This document shows, in pieces, positions 24,201 to 34,648 of a stretch of DNA of 64,000 bases (positions are counted from its first letter, which is position 1; every line of letters starts with the position of its first letter). Below the pieces are notes generated by a model. That model worked only from the letters and a program-made list of their open reading frames with translations. It did not search any database and was not told the DNA's origin. This stretch comes from Ancylostoma caninum. Taxonomy: Eukaryota > Nematoda > Chromadorea > Rhabditida > Ancylostomatidae. The stretch spans positions 124,001 through 188,000 of the forward strand of contig JBAJFG010000313.1 in the NCBI GenBank assembly GCA_037903475.1, in the 5' to 3' direction. The translations under genes and the position numbers were made by a program.

Positions 24201-27200
24201 GAAATGATTTCAAGGTGTATTAATTCTGGCTGATCCTTCCACACATTGGACCGAGTAATGCACAAGTCGTACACGAATTCGAATAATTGATTTCGAATAT
24301 TTGTGGAAAAGAGGAGCAATATAACCATGGAGGGCGACGAGAAGAGCTGCAGAGCTTCTTCATTTTCCAAAATTTGATTTTTTGCTTAAGTTCCTAAAAT
24401 ACTAGCTGGATCAAATGAATTATTCAATTTCTACTCAGTTCTCCTTGTAACTCTTATGTTAACCACTAACATGGTTAGTCCTACCTTTCCTTTCCAGTTC
24501 TTATATTTCCAATAAAATCGTATTTTATCTCTTCTGTTAGTGTATTTTTCCATAAACTTCCAACTATTTTCAAAAGGGTGTTCTATTTTGGTTCAAACTT
24601 TTTTGTTGACTCTGCGTTTACCACCTTTTTTTCACCGAGATCCCAGTTTTGACCACTTCCAGGAATTCTTCTATGACGAAGACACGGGAGAGTACTTCTT
24701 CGATCGAGATCCGGATATCTTTCGACATATCCTCACCTTCTACCGTACCGGCAAATTACATGTGAGCGATCGTTTCCCGTATTCCGGGCACTACAGTCAC
24801 CATAACTGTTACAGTATCCTCGTCACGAATGTCTCGTAGCGTACGACGAGGAGTTGTCGTTTTTTGGCATCATGCCAGATTTGATAAGCGACTGTTGCTA
24901 TGAGGATTATAAGGATAAAAAGCGGGAAAATCAAGAACGACTACTTGAGGAACGGATTGAGAGCACTGATGCCACGAAACTGAAGCAGACGTTACAGGTA
25001 CCAATATCGATTTATGGCGTCCACATTGGTGCGTCAATCGATTTATCGATTTTTCAGCAAAAAATGTGGGCCGCTTTCGAGAATCCTCACACGTCGTCCG
25101 TCGCACTTGTTTTCTATTATGTCACGGGTTTTTTCATTGCCGTTTCTGTGCTGTGTAATATAATTGAAACCATTCCTTGCTGGTAAGTTGCAATAGAATT
25201 CGATTTTTGTGATAGTTTGCAGGGATAGAACACACAGACGCTGAGTGCTGTTCAAAAAATCGATATTAAAATTTGTTGAATTGAGCGGGGGTCCTTTCCT
25301 AGTTTGTTGAACTGAAACTACACAAAATAATTGATAACATGAAGCAGAAAAAGGACCCCCGCTCAATTCAACAAATTTTAATATCGATTTTTTGAACAGC
25401 ACTCAGCGTCTGTGTGTTCTATCCCTGCAAACTATCACAAAAAGAGGCATGTTTGCCACTATTTCCGGACAAATCCCTGTAGAAGTGAAAACAAATGGAT
25501 AAGCTCCGCCCACTGAGCTTCTCATTTCCTATTGGTGTTGAGATTTACATTTACAGGTATGTCAACGACACCCCTACCTCCTGTGGAGATGCCTATGAAA
25601 AGCAAGTGAGTAGTCAGACTCTTCCTCTGCATTCAATAAAGACTGATCAATCGATTTTCATTTCAGTTTTTTGTACTAGACACTGCATGTGTTATTATAT
25701 TTACGATAGAGTATTTGTTACGATTGTACGCGGCACCGGATCGGTGTCGATTTTTACGGTGGGTGATCATTGATCGTTGTTTCCACGCTGAAAGTATTGA
25801 TTTTATTGATTTTTCAGATCAATAATGAGTGTTATCGATGTGGTGGCGATTCTACCGTATTACATAGGATTGGGTTTGCAAAACAATAAAGACGTTTCAG
25901 GAGCGTTCGTCACTTTACGAGTATTTGTAAGTTTTACTCGTGAAGGCCATTTATACTAGATGCAGGTGTGCGTCCGATGCGCATGTGTCTTAGCTTATGC
26001 TTTATCATTTTGTCGCACATGTGACGCACGCATGCATCTGTTTCTATTGTATTTGCATCTACTACAAGTTGATCTTCACATTACTACGTACCTGATAACT
26101 TTTTATGGCGGAATTTTTTGAAAAAGCCCCAATAAGTACTATCGAAAATGATTAAGATCACCACGAGCCTATCTAGGGTAAATGTGCTGTCACCCGCAAA
26201 CCTACCCATCACTAACGCGGGCGTCAACACTTTTACCCTGGGTAACCTCGTTGATACATCCAGACCCAGAACATGCGCTAACTTTCCTATTTTTCAGCGA
26301 GTATTCCGAATATTCAAATTTTCACGACACTCACAAGGTCTTCGGATACTCGGCTACACACTGAAGTCGTGCGCATCCGAACTCGGCTTCCTGGTGTTCT
26401 CGTTGGCTATGGCTATCATCATCTTTGCCACAATTATGTACTATGCCGAGAAAAAAGTGAACGACACGAGGTATTTTATCTACAACCTTACTTATCCGTA
26501 CTTGCCTCAAGAAAAAAAAGCGGTAGATTCATCGCTGATTTCCAGGTTCACCTCAATACCGGCAGCCTTCTGGTACACCATTGTTACGGTAAGTTTCATT
26601 TGCATTCCTTATACGTACGTACCTTGGATTTAATTTCTTTTTTTACTCACTACGCTCGTTCAAATTCATCTCGAGTGTAGTCACAGGGAATGCTATCTAC
26701 GTTCTTTGGGGAATACTTTTTCTTCCATTTTTTTATATACCAATTATGCTTGCACTTCCATCGCTTCTGAATTTTTTCTCTGCCATAACTGCTGAGGGCA
26801 TCAGAAAGATCCAGGGTTGCTCTCTCAAAAGCATCTCAATGACATCTCATTGAGGGGAGTAGAATCGATTCCATAGTTGAGCAGTTGGTAATTACAAAAC
26901 GTCTCAAAGATTTAAACAACTAAAGGAGAAAATGTCTCGAAGAACCTGAAATTGTAACAATAATTTCATGAGTGCAGACAGGACTTTTTTGCTTGTGTTC
27001 TACTCCATAAGAGTTGATGAAAAGTTTCACACGAATTTGGCTTGGCACTGTTTTTTTTTTCGTACCCTTTGCTTTTTTTTCATATGGCCTTCCTTAATTT
27101 TTCTAAAATTACGTCTTCTTATTCAGTTTGAGCAAAAAAAAACTACTTGGTCCTTGTTTTTTTTTAAACTTAGGTCTTACTTTCTTTTCTACTAGTTCTT

Positions 27201-30200
27201 AAAAAATCGGCTCAGTCTGAGGTGGGACGAGTTTAGTTGACAGATACCGGGTGATCAAGCTGTTTTACCTCATTAGACTTTTTAAAATTCGTTGAAAATT
27301 CAGTAGCGGCGGGTCTTCGGTGATCTTTTCATAAGTTTTACTCCATAGATCTCTCTCAAGATTGTGTCGCCAAAGAAACATGGTTACATAGACAGTGGAT
27401 GCGGAGCGGTATACCTGGAAAGATAAGCATGGAGAGACTCTGCGAATGGCCAATGGATAAAATAACCGATAGCAGAGCTCGGCCATACCGCTTCTCCCAG
27501 CTATATAACGCTGTATACCAGCGCTGTGCGTTAGAGAAACTTCGGGTTTCGTTAATCCGTTAGTTCGCTAAGTTAGGCCAAAAATGACCGTTAGGCGTTA
27601 ATGTGTTAATCCGTTACGTTAATAACGCACAGCCATGTTGCATACTCCGAGATAGTTTGTTGACCCGTTTCTCTCGTCTTGTTTCGGGAACTGCTGTATC
27701 ATTTATATGATTAAGAGGAATTGCTGGTTTTCTTCTTTAATTCACCACCTGATATTGTTTTTTTACTGAACTGTTTTGTATTTTGACAAGACTGCGTTTT
27801 CCTCCTTGATGTCGTGCATTTTAATGTTCATTTGTTCTCCTCGGGATGCACCTGGTCCTCATTGTAACAATCTGGGATATATCTTGTTTAATGGTGTTTT
27901 TTTATGAGGCGATATGTAAGTACCTAGGCGGGGACCTCTGGAAAGGAAAATAGGACAGTGTCTTCTTACTAATCAATTTTTTCGGTGATGCTCCTGACTG
28001 ATTACATGAGATACGTTCCCCACTCGCGCTGCGGCGGCTACGAGGGGCTAGAGCATAGACAGGGGGGGGGGGGGTGGTGGGTGGAGGCAGTACATGGACC
28101 CGTTAGTAGTCGGAGACGCAGAGAGCGAGAGGGCTCGCGGCGCGCGGCAAGCTCCGGTCGTAGTTGGGGAACGTATCTCGTGCAACCGTCCTGACTACAG
28201 GTTGGATGTGCAAGTTTGATGACCATACTTTTTTAATTAATGGAACATAATTTGGAATTTCAAATTATAAAAAAAGATTCAGCTTCATTCTCTGATCTAC
28301 CCTTTATATGACAACGAGATTAAATGTCTAGGGCTTCACGTATGGGTGGTCACTGTAAAGAGGAGATTCCTGAATCTGTATGATTGGAATAAATATGTGG
28401 TTGAGTGGTTAATTAGCATGAAGAGTAGGGAGAACTTCTTAAATTGGTAAATCATTCACGCCACTATCAGAGCACCAGCGATAGAGTTCTGACCGAATCG
28501 AATAAAATTCGAATATCTATTCGAATGTTCGAATATTCGAAACTTCGGTAGTTCGCAAAAATTCGAAAATTCGGGGATCCATAGAAATTCGGAAATTCGG
28601 TCGGTTCAAAAAAATTTAAAAGTTCGGTTATTCGAGAATTCGAATATTTGGAAATTCGGAGGTTCCATTCGAAAAACGAAATTCGGAGATTCCATTCGAA
28701 AAATATTTCCGAATGAAAAACTCTAATCAATAATATGTAATAACAGCAAAGTATCAAAATTTCCAGTCTTTGTTAACTAAACCATTTCCAATTGGGTTAA
28801 ATAAACTATGACCCTGATGCAATACTGAGTTGCCCATTGTAAGCAATCCAAATGTGCCCCTTACTCGGCATCCACAAATCTATACATGTCGTTTTCTACG
28901 CTCAATCGCCACCCATGGGTAACAGTACCAACGAGTATGAAATTATCCATGCTTTGAATGATGCATCCGAGCGCATGTCCACTTGGGTAACTGAACCATA
29001 TTCGCTTTGCTAAACATGTCAATTCTAATAGGACGGTTCTATAAGTCGATTGAAGTCGTCTGTAGATAATCTAATTTTATACTAGTGTTTCGTTATTTTA
29101 CTCTATTTTTTATATGATACAGCAATGAGGTGTGCCAAAACAATAGCGATATGGGAGCGACCCTTGCTCATAACCTAGAATTTTGGTTTCATTTTGTTCG
29201 CTGTTTGCAGAAAATTGGTTTGGTCTTTTTTTTCATCTAAACATTTACTCGTTCTCCTGAAGAATACCTTGAGTGCACTTGTAAATTTAAACGAACAAAT
29301 GAGTACTTGAAAATCTCTCCACCGCCAACTGCTTCAATTCCAGCTGACGACACTCGGTTACGGTGACATGGTGCCGTCTACCGTAATGGGTAAGATCGTC
29401 GGTGGGATCTGCTCACTGTCCGGTGTGCTGGTGATCGCGCTGCCTGTGCCAGTTATCGTCAGCAACTTCTCGCGAATCTACCATCAGAACCAGCGGGCTG
29501 ACAAGCGGCGCGCACAGAAAGTCAGCATCAGCACTTCCTCTTCTTAGTGTTGTTATTCAAGTGCTAGTTGTCCTCTTACACTGTGCACTCTTGCAGAAAG
29601 CGCGGCTGGCACGTATTCGAATAGTGAAAAACGCGTCGGGTCAAGCACTGTTCAACAAGAAAAAGGCGCACGAGGCGAGGATGCAGGCGTTTGAGCAAGG
29701 TACATTTCGGCTATTTGCTCAATAAATTGCGCATCCGGAAGAGTTGTCCCACATCGCGGACGTTTAATGAGGCTGTTTGGTTGTTGGAAATCGTGTACTA
29801 TGGCTGTTGTTTGATAGTTCAGGTCTGTTAACATTCGATGCTCTACGGGACGAGGATATCTTCGAGATTCAACATCACCACCTGTTGCAGTGTCTCGAAA
29901 AGGCGACGGTGAGTAGTAGTGGAGTGTCGTGGACTTCGTGAAGGCGCCAAGAACTAACCTAACCAAGATCTAGGTAAACAGTAGGGTGAACGGTAGGGAA
30001 AACGAGACTTTCACTTGAAAGTCAGTGCATTTACCCGGGATTTGGTCAGAGCGAGAAAACAGGATCTCGAAAACAGTGAAGTATGTTAATTTCCGTCCAA
30101 ATTCATCGACTCTGGAGCAGTGGGGAGCTTGCTCCTTTTTGGGAACGTCCACGAATCCTCCAACTGGAGCTGAGAAAGGCTAAGGTAATGAGCATAAATA

Positions 30201-32065
30201 CGCTAGTAAAATGTTGACAACGGTTCAGTTTTTTTCTTCTCGTCGAACTCCTCAATACCTTTAAATTTCCATATGCTTATAATATAATATTATCAATTCT
30301 ACCTCTTCAGAGAGCTCAGTACCAGTTCATATCTAGATGCCCATTCCTGGATTCTTCACCACTTTCTGACCTCTTCTCAGACGTTTTACCTAACCTAAAA
30401 TGTCTGAACTTCAGGAGCGTGAGTTCGTAGAAAGCGATGTGACGTTCGATGGTGGTCATTCTACTCCTCCGATTTCTGAAACATCGTCTCTTAGTACGAT
30501 AAGGCCGACGAAGCGAAAACGAAAATGGTTGGTCATCTATTTCTTGCAAACGTTTGAGAATTGTTTACTGAAAGAATGCAGCACGTGTTTGTAAACAAAA
30601 ACACCAACGTTGTTTAAAATCAAATACCTCAACTATGTACGTGCGCTCCACGTCCATAATTTTGTTCATTTTACAAAAACTAGGAATTCATCAATCTTAT
30701 TTTGGGCGAAATTCAATATTAATTGACCTGAATCCACAGCTGCCACTCATTTAAAAGAGATGAATCCCATCCAGTTCTTCTCCACAAACCCAATCAAAGG
30801 CAAAAATCAGCAACCATTGTTCTTAAATATTTACCTCCCCCCCCCCCGGAGGTGTGGTCCATAATATCTACATTAACTTTATCGCTGTGTTTCTACCAAT
30901 TTTCATATGTTTCCTTCTTCACAGGTGGTGTGTGCGTGGTGAGGAAGACGGTGAAGCAGAACGAGAAACGAGGGTGACGTTCAATCAAAGCATGAATCAG
31001 GTTGGTGGAATCACATATGCATCGCTCCACATTTTTATTTTAATTTCTTGTGTTTTTCTAATACGTACATATATAAACATATACATATAAACAACAAGTC
31101 GAGTTACGAGATCAAATGATTCATCTCACTCCTCTCCCCATCACCCTCCCCCAATGCGATTCTTTTTAATACTTAAAGTGAGGAGGTGAGCTGACGAATT
31201 TACGGACCTTAGCGTGAGCAGCAATGTGACAGCGTTACACTCTAAAGCTCTCACTATTAATGTACTTCTTTTAAAAATCTTTTTCGATGATAGGAAGCAG
31301 CTACGTGTAGACAAGAGGGTAAATTTGGGCACGTTAACACTTTTACCATGAGTAATCTCAACGAATGCATCGTGACTCTAAAGTCCGTGAATTCTTCAGT
31401 TCCATCAAAGCTCACTACGTAATCTATTGAAGCTGCTGGAAATTCATTTCGCGAGAGTGAACGCGGAACTCAGCTCATCGTGTTTGTTTGTTTTTTCTCG
31501 CATGTGAAGTACTCTTGATGAAATTGGCTCTCGTCTCCCTATGGCTGGCTGTGTCAATCTTCAGCAGCAGCATTAGCCAAGAGTACGTGTGTAAGTTTCA
31601 TCCAGCGCATGAAAACCCGTTGTACGAATAATTTGAACTCGATCGCCAGACCGCACATATGCGTGCAAATAGAGTTAACCTGCAACCACTTATGGTTGTT
31701 TTTTTAATTTCATCGCGAAGCGATGGAGTCTCGATGCGACGGTTGCGTGGTTTAAGACGAAATAGCAGGAGGAAAAGGAGGCAAAAGTGAATACAGAAGA
31801 AGCATGACCAGCCCCGTTTTTTCTTGACGTGATACATGCTCGAAAATTACATCGTAGACAGAACATACCGTCCACTGCTCGTCTGTCACCCTTTCTCCCC
31901 CTCTCTTCTCAGAAAAATGGACAGCTCTGGAGGTTTTGGTCCGGCAGTGATGTGACGCGTAATGTATCGAGCGATGCGTTTGTTTCGCCAGTGGAGGACA
32001 TAGCTATCGATCCATGTGGCCTCCGCGCGCAGTCGAGTGCGACGCGTCGTGAAATCTCTGCATAG
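9112..32065 (+). CDS. shl-1: Voltage-gated A-type potassium channel, Kv4/Shal family (shl-1-like), 16 exons
   Basis: Membrane pore subunit giving fast-inactivating K+ current in muscle and neurons (family knowledge). Exons: 9112-9213, 22905-23033, 24663-24761, 24815-24997, 25058-25182, 25557-25605, 25667-25758, 25818-25926, 26298-26470, 26546-26588, 29344-29520, 29597-29699, 29823-29908, 30415-30527, 30925-31000, 31913-32065. They sum to 1812 nt (603 residues plus stop), and the phase fits at each junction. The N terminus [18 protein letters not shown] is the Kv4 inactivation/KChIP-binding peptide. T1 carries the zinc motif H-x5-C-x20-CC (H110, C116, C137, C138). S1 is about 186-208, S2 230-253, S3 261-278. 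S4 crosses exons 8/9 with regularly spaced arginines. The filter TTLGYGD is at 370-376 and the S6 PVP follows in [15 protein letters not shown]. The tail has the conserved [13 protein letters not shown] and REFVE. Residue 369 is Leu where Kv4 usually has Met. Exons 15-16 are the least certain. Confidence 0.93.
9911..10159. repeat. Palindromic MITE-like element, 249 bp
   Basis: Arms of about 60 bp at 9911-9970 and 10098-10159 are imperfect inverted repeats. They begin TGCATCACAGAATA on the left and TGCACCACAGAATA on the right-end complement, and both contain CTGCCGCACCGCA. Related termini occur at 42151-42231 and about 41185-41240, so this is a dispersed family. Confidence 0.65.
11108..11707. 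mobile_element. piggyBac-type non-autonomous element, 600 bp, TTAA target site
   Basis: Perfect 16-bp terminal inverted repeats CCCATTGACGACCGCG lie at 11108-11123 and, inverted, at 11692-11707. They are bordered by TTAA at 11104-11107 and 11708-11711. TTAA duplication with CCC-start termini is the piggyBac hallmark (family knowledge). A perfect 16-bp palindrome GGCTCACCGGTGAGCC sits just inside the left end (11125-11140). No transposase is present. Confidence 0.82.
13686..13698 (+). repeat. Poly-G tract (13 G)
   Basis: Uninterrupted run of 13 G, followed at 13757-13765 by a run of 9. Similar runs occur at 4536-4548, 20998-21013, 22765-22776 and 28062-28074, with C runs at 22430-22441 and 30837-30847. 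Confidence 0.95.
16491..16541. repeat. Perfect 20-bp stem hairpin with 11-nt loop
   Basis: TGCTGAGAAGTACCGTCCTA at 16491-16510 is exactly complementary to 16522-16541. It is shorter than a typical pre-miRNA stem. Confidence 0.85.
16690..16801. repeat. TTTACC-TGGGTAA family repeat copy
   Basis: Contains the shared core ATCAACATATTTACCATGGG followed by TAATCC...CAATCAGGCCCTGG. It is alignable with copies at 22083, 26150, 31320, 44809, 44930 and 46022. Confidence 0.7.
18939..19142 (-). repeat. Dispersed units related to the 53-54 kb array
   Basis: Two units at 18939-18978 and 19094-19142 share GACTGGAGCATTTTT and (A/T)GGAGCGC-type blocks, about 155 bp apart. On the minus strand the second reads [19 protein letters not shown]. 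This resembles the CAPIAK-type peptides encoded at 53290-54050. Confidence 0.5.
19300..19320 (+). other. Candidate alternative first coding exon of the channel gene
   Basis: ATG 19300 opens seven codons (MASTAPT) ending at a strong donor GTGAGTTC in phase 0. That is the phase needed to join channel exon 2 at 22905. The product would lack the conserved inactivation peptide. No promoter or transcript evidence is visible and the stretch is short, so chance is quite possible. Confidence 0.2.
20077..20160. repeat. TTTACC-TGGGTAA family repeat, inverted copy
   Basis: Contains GTTACCCAGGGTAAGCATGC with flanks resembling the family in the opposite orientation. Confidence 0.5.
21486..21660. repeat. 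MITE-like foldback, about 175 bp
   Basis: The left arm 21486-21523 (TCAGACAATTTTTCGGAAGG then ACCGCAGC) and the right arm 21629-21660 are imperfect inverted repeats of about 35 bp. There is no coding content. The 60-codon open frame inside is incidental. Confidence 0.7.
22083..22210. repeat. TTTACC-TGGGTAA family repeat, diverged copy
   Basis: Contains AAATTTACCCATTATTAACA, then GTCACTTTTACTCCGAGTAG and ACATCCAGGGTTGG. These are in the same order as the copy at 26150-26275. Confidence 0.55.
25204..25443. repeat. Perfect 94-bp inverted repeat within channel intron 5
   Basis: Bases 25204-25297 are the exact reverse complement of 25350-25443, separated by a 52-nt spacer. The element begins 21 nt after the intron 5 donor and lies wholly inside that intron (25183-25556). 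No mismatch was found across the arms. The pre-mRNA would form a long perfect hairpin next to the exon for the end of S1. Confidence 0.95.
25953..26043. repeat. Small foldback element in channel intron 8
   Basis: AGATGCAGGTGTGCGTC near 25957 and the inverted GACGCACGCATGCATCT near 26040 form imperfect inverted arms around an AT-rich centre. Similar GCATGCGTGCGTC sequence is seen near 2053-2090. Confidence 0.5.
26150..26275. repeat. TTTACC-TGGGTAA family repeat in channel intron 8
   Basis: Contains CTAGGGTAAATGTGCTGTCA, a middle ACCTACCCATCACTAACGCG, then GTCAACACTTTTACCCTGGG and CATCCAGACCCAG. It is the best-preserved copy and ends just before exon 9. Confidence 0.75.
26471..26545 (+). other. 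75-nt in-frame, stop-free intron 9 (possible retained intron)
   Basis: Splicing from GAG/GTATTT to TTCCAG/GTTC gives the family-length turret between S5 and the pore. The intron is 3n long and has no stop in frame. Retention would insert 25 residues, including an N-L-T glycosylation sequon, into the extracellular turret. Confidence 0.75.
27395..27535. repeat. MITE-like element related to 58398-58519
   Basis: Has GGAGCGGTATACCTGGAAAG on the left and, inverted on the right, CAGCTATATAACGCTG/TATACCAGCGC. It shares the gcgTTATACCTGGa terminus with the element at 58.4 kb. Confidence 0.5.
28008..28179. repeat. Terminal-inverted-repeat element containing a G tract
   Basis: GAGATACGTTCCCCA at 28008-28022 is exactly inverted at 28165-28179. 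The GC-rich interior has a 13-G run (28062-28074). No transposase is present. Confidence 0.7.
28490..28710. repeat. TTCGAA/ATTCGGA-rich low-complexity block
   Basis: About 220 bp dominated by variants of ATTCGAA and AATTCGG on both strands, with many short TTCGAA palindromes. The minus-strand open frame through it is a repeat translation. Confidence 0.85.
31320..31375. repeat. TTTACC-TGGGTAA family repeat fragment in channel intron 15
   Basis: GTTAACACTTTTACCATGAG followed by TAATCTCAACGAATGCATC aligns with the right half of the 26150-26275 copy. Confidence 0.65.
31913..32065 (+). CDS. shl-1: Channel exon 16: predicted C-terminal tail
   Basis: A strong pyrimidine-rich acceptor (CTCTCTTCTCAG) precedes 50 codons and TAG, in phase with exon 15. 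I cannot match the encoded tail to a remembered homologue, so it rests on splice signal and phase only. A variant poly(A) signal ATTAAA occurs at 32442-32447. An extra or alternative exon in the 0.9-kb intron before it is possible. Confidence 0.6.
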   Translation, partial: KNGQLWRFWSGSDVTRNVSSDAFVSPVEDIAIDPCGLRAQSSATRREISA

Positions 32066-34648
32066 GCCTGTGTTAACGCATGTATAAGAATTTCATTCTT
32101 GGAATGACTTTGGGGCCGCTACCCGTCGCTGATTTGATTTGTTCAAATGATGAGACAAATTACGAAATGAAAATGAAGGACATGAGAAAGAAAATCCATT
32201 TTATGAAAAATTGACGGTTTTTATGAGCAATTTCCATATGTGAACCTGGTCTACATGGAATACTCCCTATTTTGCAGGTCCACGAAACGACACCAGACGA
32301 GAAAGTGGAGTTACACAACATTTGTGTCTCACAGCTGTAGCGCTCGACAATGGCTGTGTCGCCCTGTATTCTGTGCCGTTCTATGAATCTCAGACAGTGC
32401 TCCAATTGCTCAGCGAAGTCAGAATTATGTGATGATCGAAAATTAAAATTCATATTCGTGTATCTTTCCTATCAAACATCTTCGAGTACGCTTCTGAGAA
32501 GAACCTCATCTTGTTCTGATCTTCAAACCGGATCAAATCTAACGTCTACTTATCGCGATATCGTGTCTCAATGTTATAGGAGGATTTGAACTTGCATATT
32601 TATATTTTACATATGAGAAAATTATATCCAGATTATCTTATTACGGGTGAATGATTTGTTTTTCCTTTTTATCTACTTATGAATTTCCGCTCAAGGATTA
32701 CACTGAATCAAAAATGAAGCGTTCTGAAAGTGTGTTCACCATTTCTACGTCATGAACTTTGATCACTTATAAGATGATATATTTATTGATCGTTGGGCGG
32801 GAAAAGGGGCGGAGCTGAGTTTTATGATTGGCTGCTGTGTAACCACCACCCCTAAAGATAGGAGAGCTTCAGAAGATCAATTAATATCGCATGTGTGATG
32901 TAATGACTATTTGACGATGCACTTGTCACAGCTACAGTGCCTTGATCTGCAATAGTTCGAATTTGAGAGATATGATCAAAGATATTTTGATCTACTGCGG
33001 TTATGCTCTGATAACTATGCACCACGAACGCAGCCCGAACGGCGTAATGGTTCGGGTAAAAACCCTAGCAGCAACGGCTGCCAGTTGCTGCCATCCTCCC
33101 CTTGATTGCTGCCGTCCCTCAGCAATTGCTGCTAAAGGGCCGACGGATTGAGCAGCCATCGAAGGGACGATGGCAGCAACTGGCAACCGCTGCTAGGGTT
33201 TCTACCCGAACCATTACGCCGTTTGGTCTCCGTTCGTCCTGCACAGTTATCAGAGTATGATCTACGGGACCCTCCAGTAATCGAGGCCTTCTTGCACGCG
33301 TTACACCACATGCAATGGAAGTCTCGTTTCATGCTTAAATACACTACAGATTCTCCTCTACACAGTAAATTCTTCATTTTTCCAAAATTAATCACAAAAT
33401 GGTAGGGCGGGGTGAGTCGGCAATGCACTGCATGTGTCCTGATGCTCTGATTGTCAGGGCATCCACACATCTACACATCTCGTAGATATCACTCCTTTAA
33501 TTCCCATTCCATCCCCCTGCAGCCTGTACGAAGAGATCTAGGATTGATAAACGTTATGCGTCCAGCGTCTCCTAACATTACGTAGTCTATAGAATCAACA
33601 TTCAATGGGACCAATCAATCAGACCATTGCCGTCCCCCGTAGAATAGTTTAAAGATTTACATGAATTTCCCTTAACGGGGTGTGATTTGTAATAGCTACA
33701 GCTTACAGCTTGATCGTGGCGTGACTCGCTAACAGGTTCGCGCCGGGACCTACTGACGGACGTGAAGGTGATAGTCGTTCTATGGCTAACAAATTATGGT
33801 TGCATAGACGACCCTAGTGAACGTATACTCCTATGCCCTAGCATCTTGGTCCCTCGCAACGCAAAATGGATTTTTTTTTCGGAAAACAGAAACAGAAAGA
33901 ATCGAAAACATGGCTGATCTTTACAACTTTATTAGCGACTCTTTATAAACTTGTGACAAAGGATGTGCTATGCATCAAAGGATGACATGGAAAGATGAAT
34001 GAGATCCGTCAAAATCGCTACGAAAGTCAAGATTGAGTGCCTCTTTCCAATCAACTGAGGCGTTTCCTTTTTCGATTTTTTATTCAAACAATAGCAGAAA
34101 TAGTTTAAAAAGTGGAAAGGAGGGAGAGATAACAGGAACTGTTCACTGGGACGGCACTAAATCTTGACTTCGAACATACGGTGTAACATAGACAAAATTT
34201 TACACATACATACTTATGATACATGTGTAGGTACAATAAATCTTCATAAAATCACTAAACAAGCAAAAACTATCGGAGTAACCTCTATACATGGCAGTTA
34301 GCTCTGACTGCAAAATGATTAGATAGCTCGTATGTTAACCCTGCATGTAAAGAGTCTATGGTGAGTATCAGTTCCACGCTGAAGCAGATCGCTATAGAAG
34401 TCCACATTCTCTACGTAAGAGACTTATAAGCGATTCGAGATCCAGCCTTTGTACAGAATTCATGGATAACTAGGATAATGTGGAAAATATGTAGTCATTG
34501 TGGGCGGGGCTTAGGCACAAATGACCAATCGTGATCAGGCTAAGGTCTACGTACCTAAGCCAGGGTCCGGATGCATCAGCGGGAGGATGGATAATCTCAT
34601 ACTCCGGGTTGTGTGAGTTTAACCTCAATGAAGCAGACCCTGTATTAC
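32066..34648. other. Intergenic region between two convergent genes
   Basis: The channel gene ends at 32065 (+) and the DB-module gene at 34649 (-). Apart from the foldback at 33001-33262, nothing recognisable was found. The short frames here are not supported. Confidence 0.6.
33001..33262. repeat. Foldback element, about 260 bp with roughly 100-bp arms
   Basis: Arms 33001-33101 and 33163-33262 are imperfect inverted repeats. Examples are CTCTGATAACTATGCACCAC against the complement of the right end, and AACGGCGTAATGGTTCGGGT in both. The loop is about 60 nt. It has no coding capacity, and the small frames on both strands are mirror images of each other. Confidence 0.85.

Larger units (their letters stand above)
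26589..29343 (+). other. Channel intron 10 (2.75 kb)
   Basis: Splits the pore region between IVT and LTTLGYGD. It contains a foldback near 27395-27535, a terminal-repeat element at 28008-28179 and a TTCGAA-rich block at 28490-28710. No exon was found inside. Confidence 0.7.

Noticed and set aside
27560..27600. TTAGGC hexamers resembling nematode telomere repeat
   Set aside because: Only isolated copies occur within a TTA/GTTA-rich stretch. There is no tandem array.
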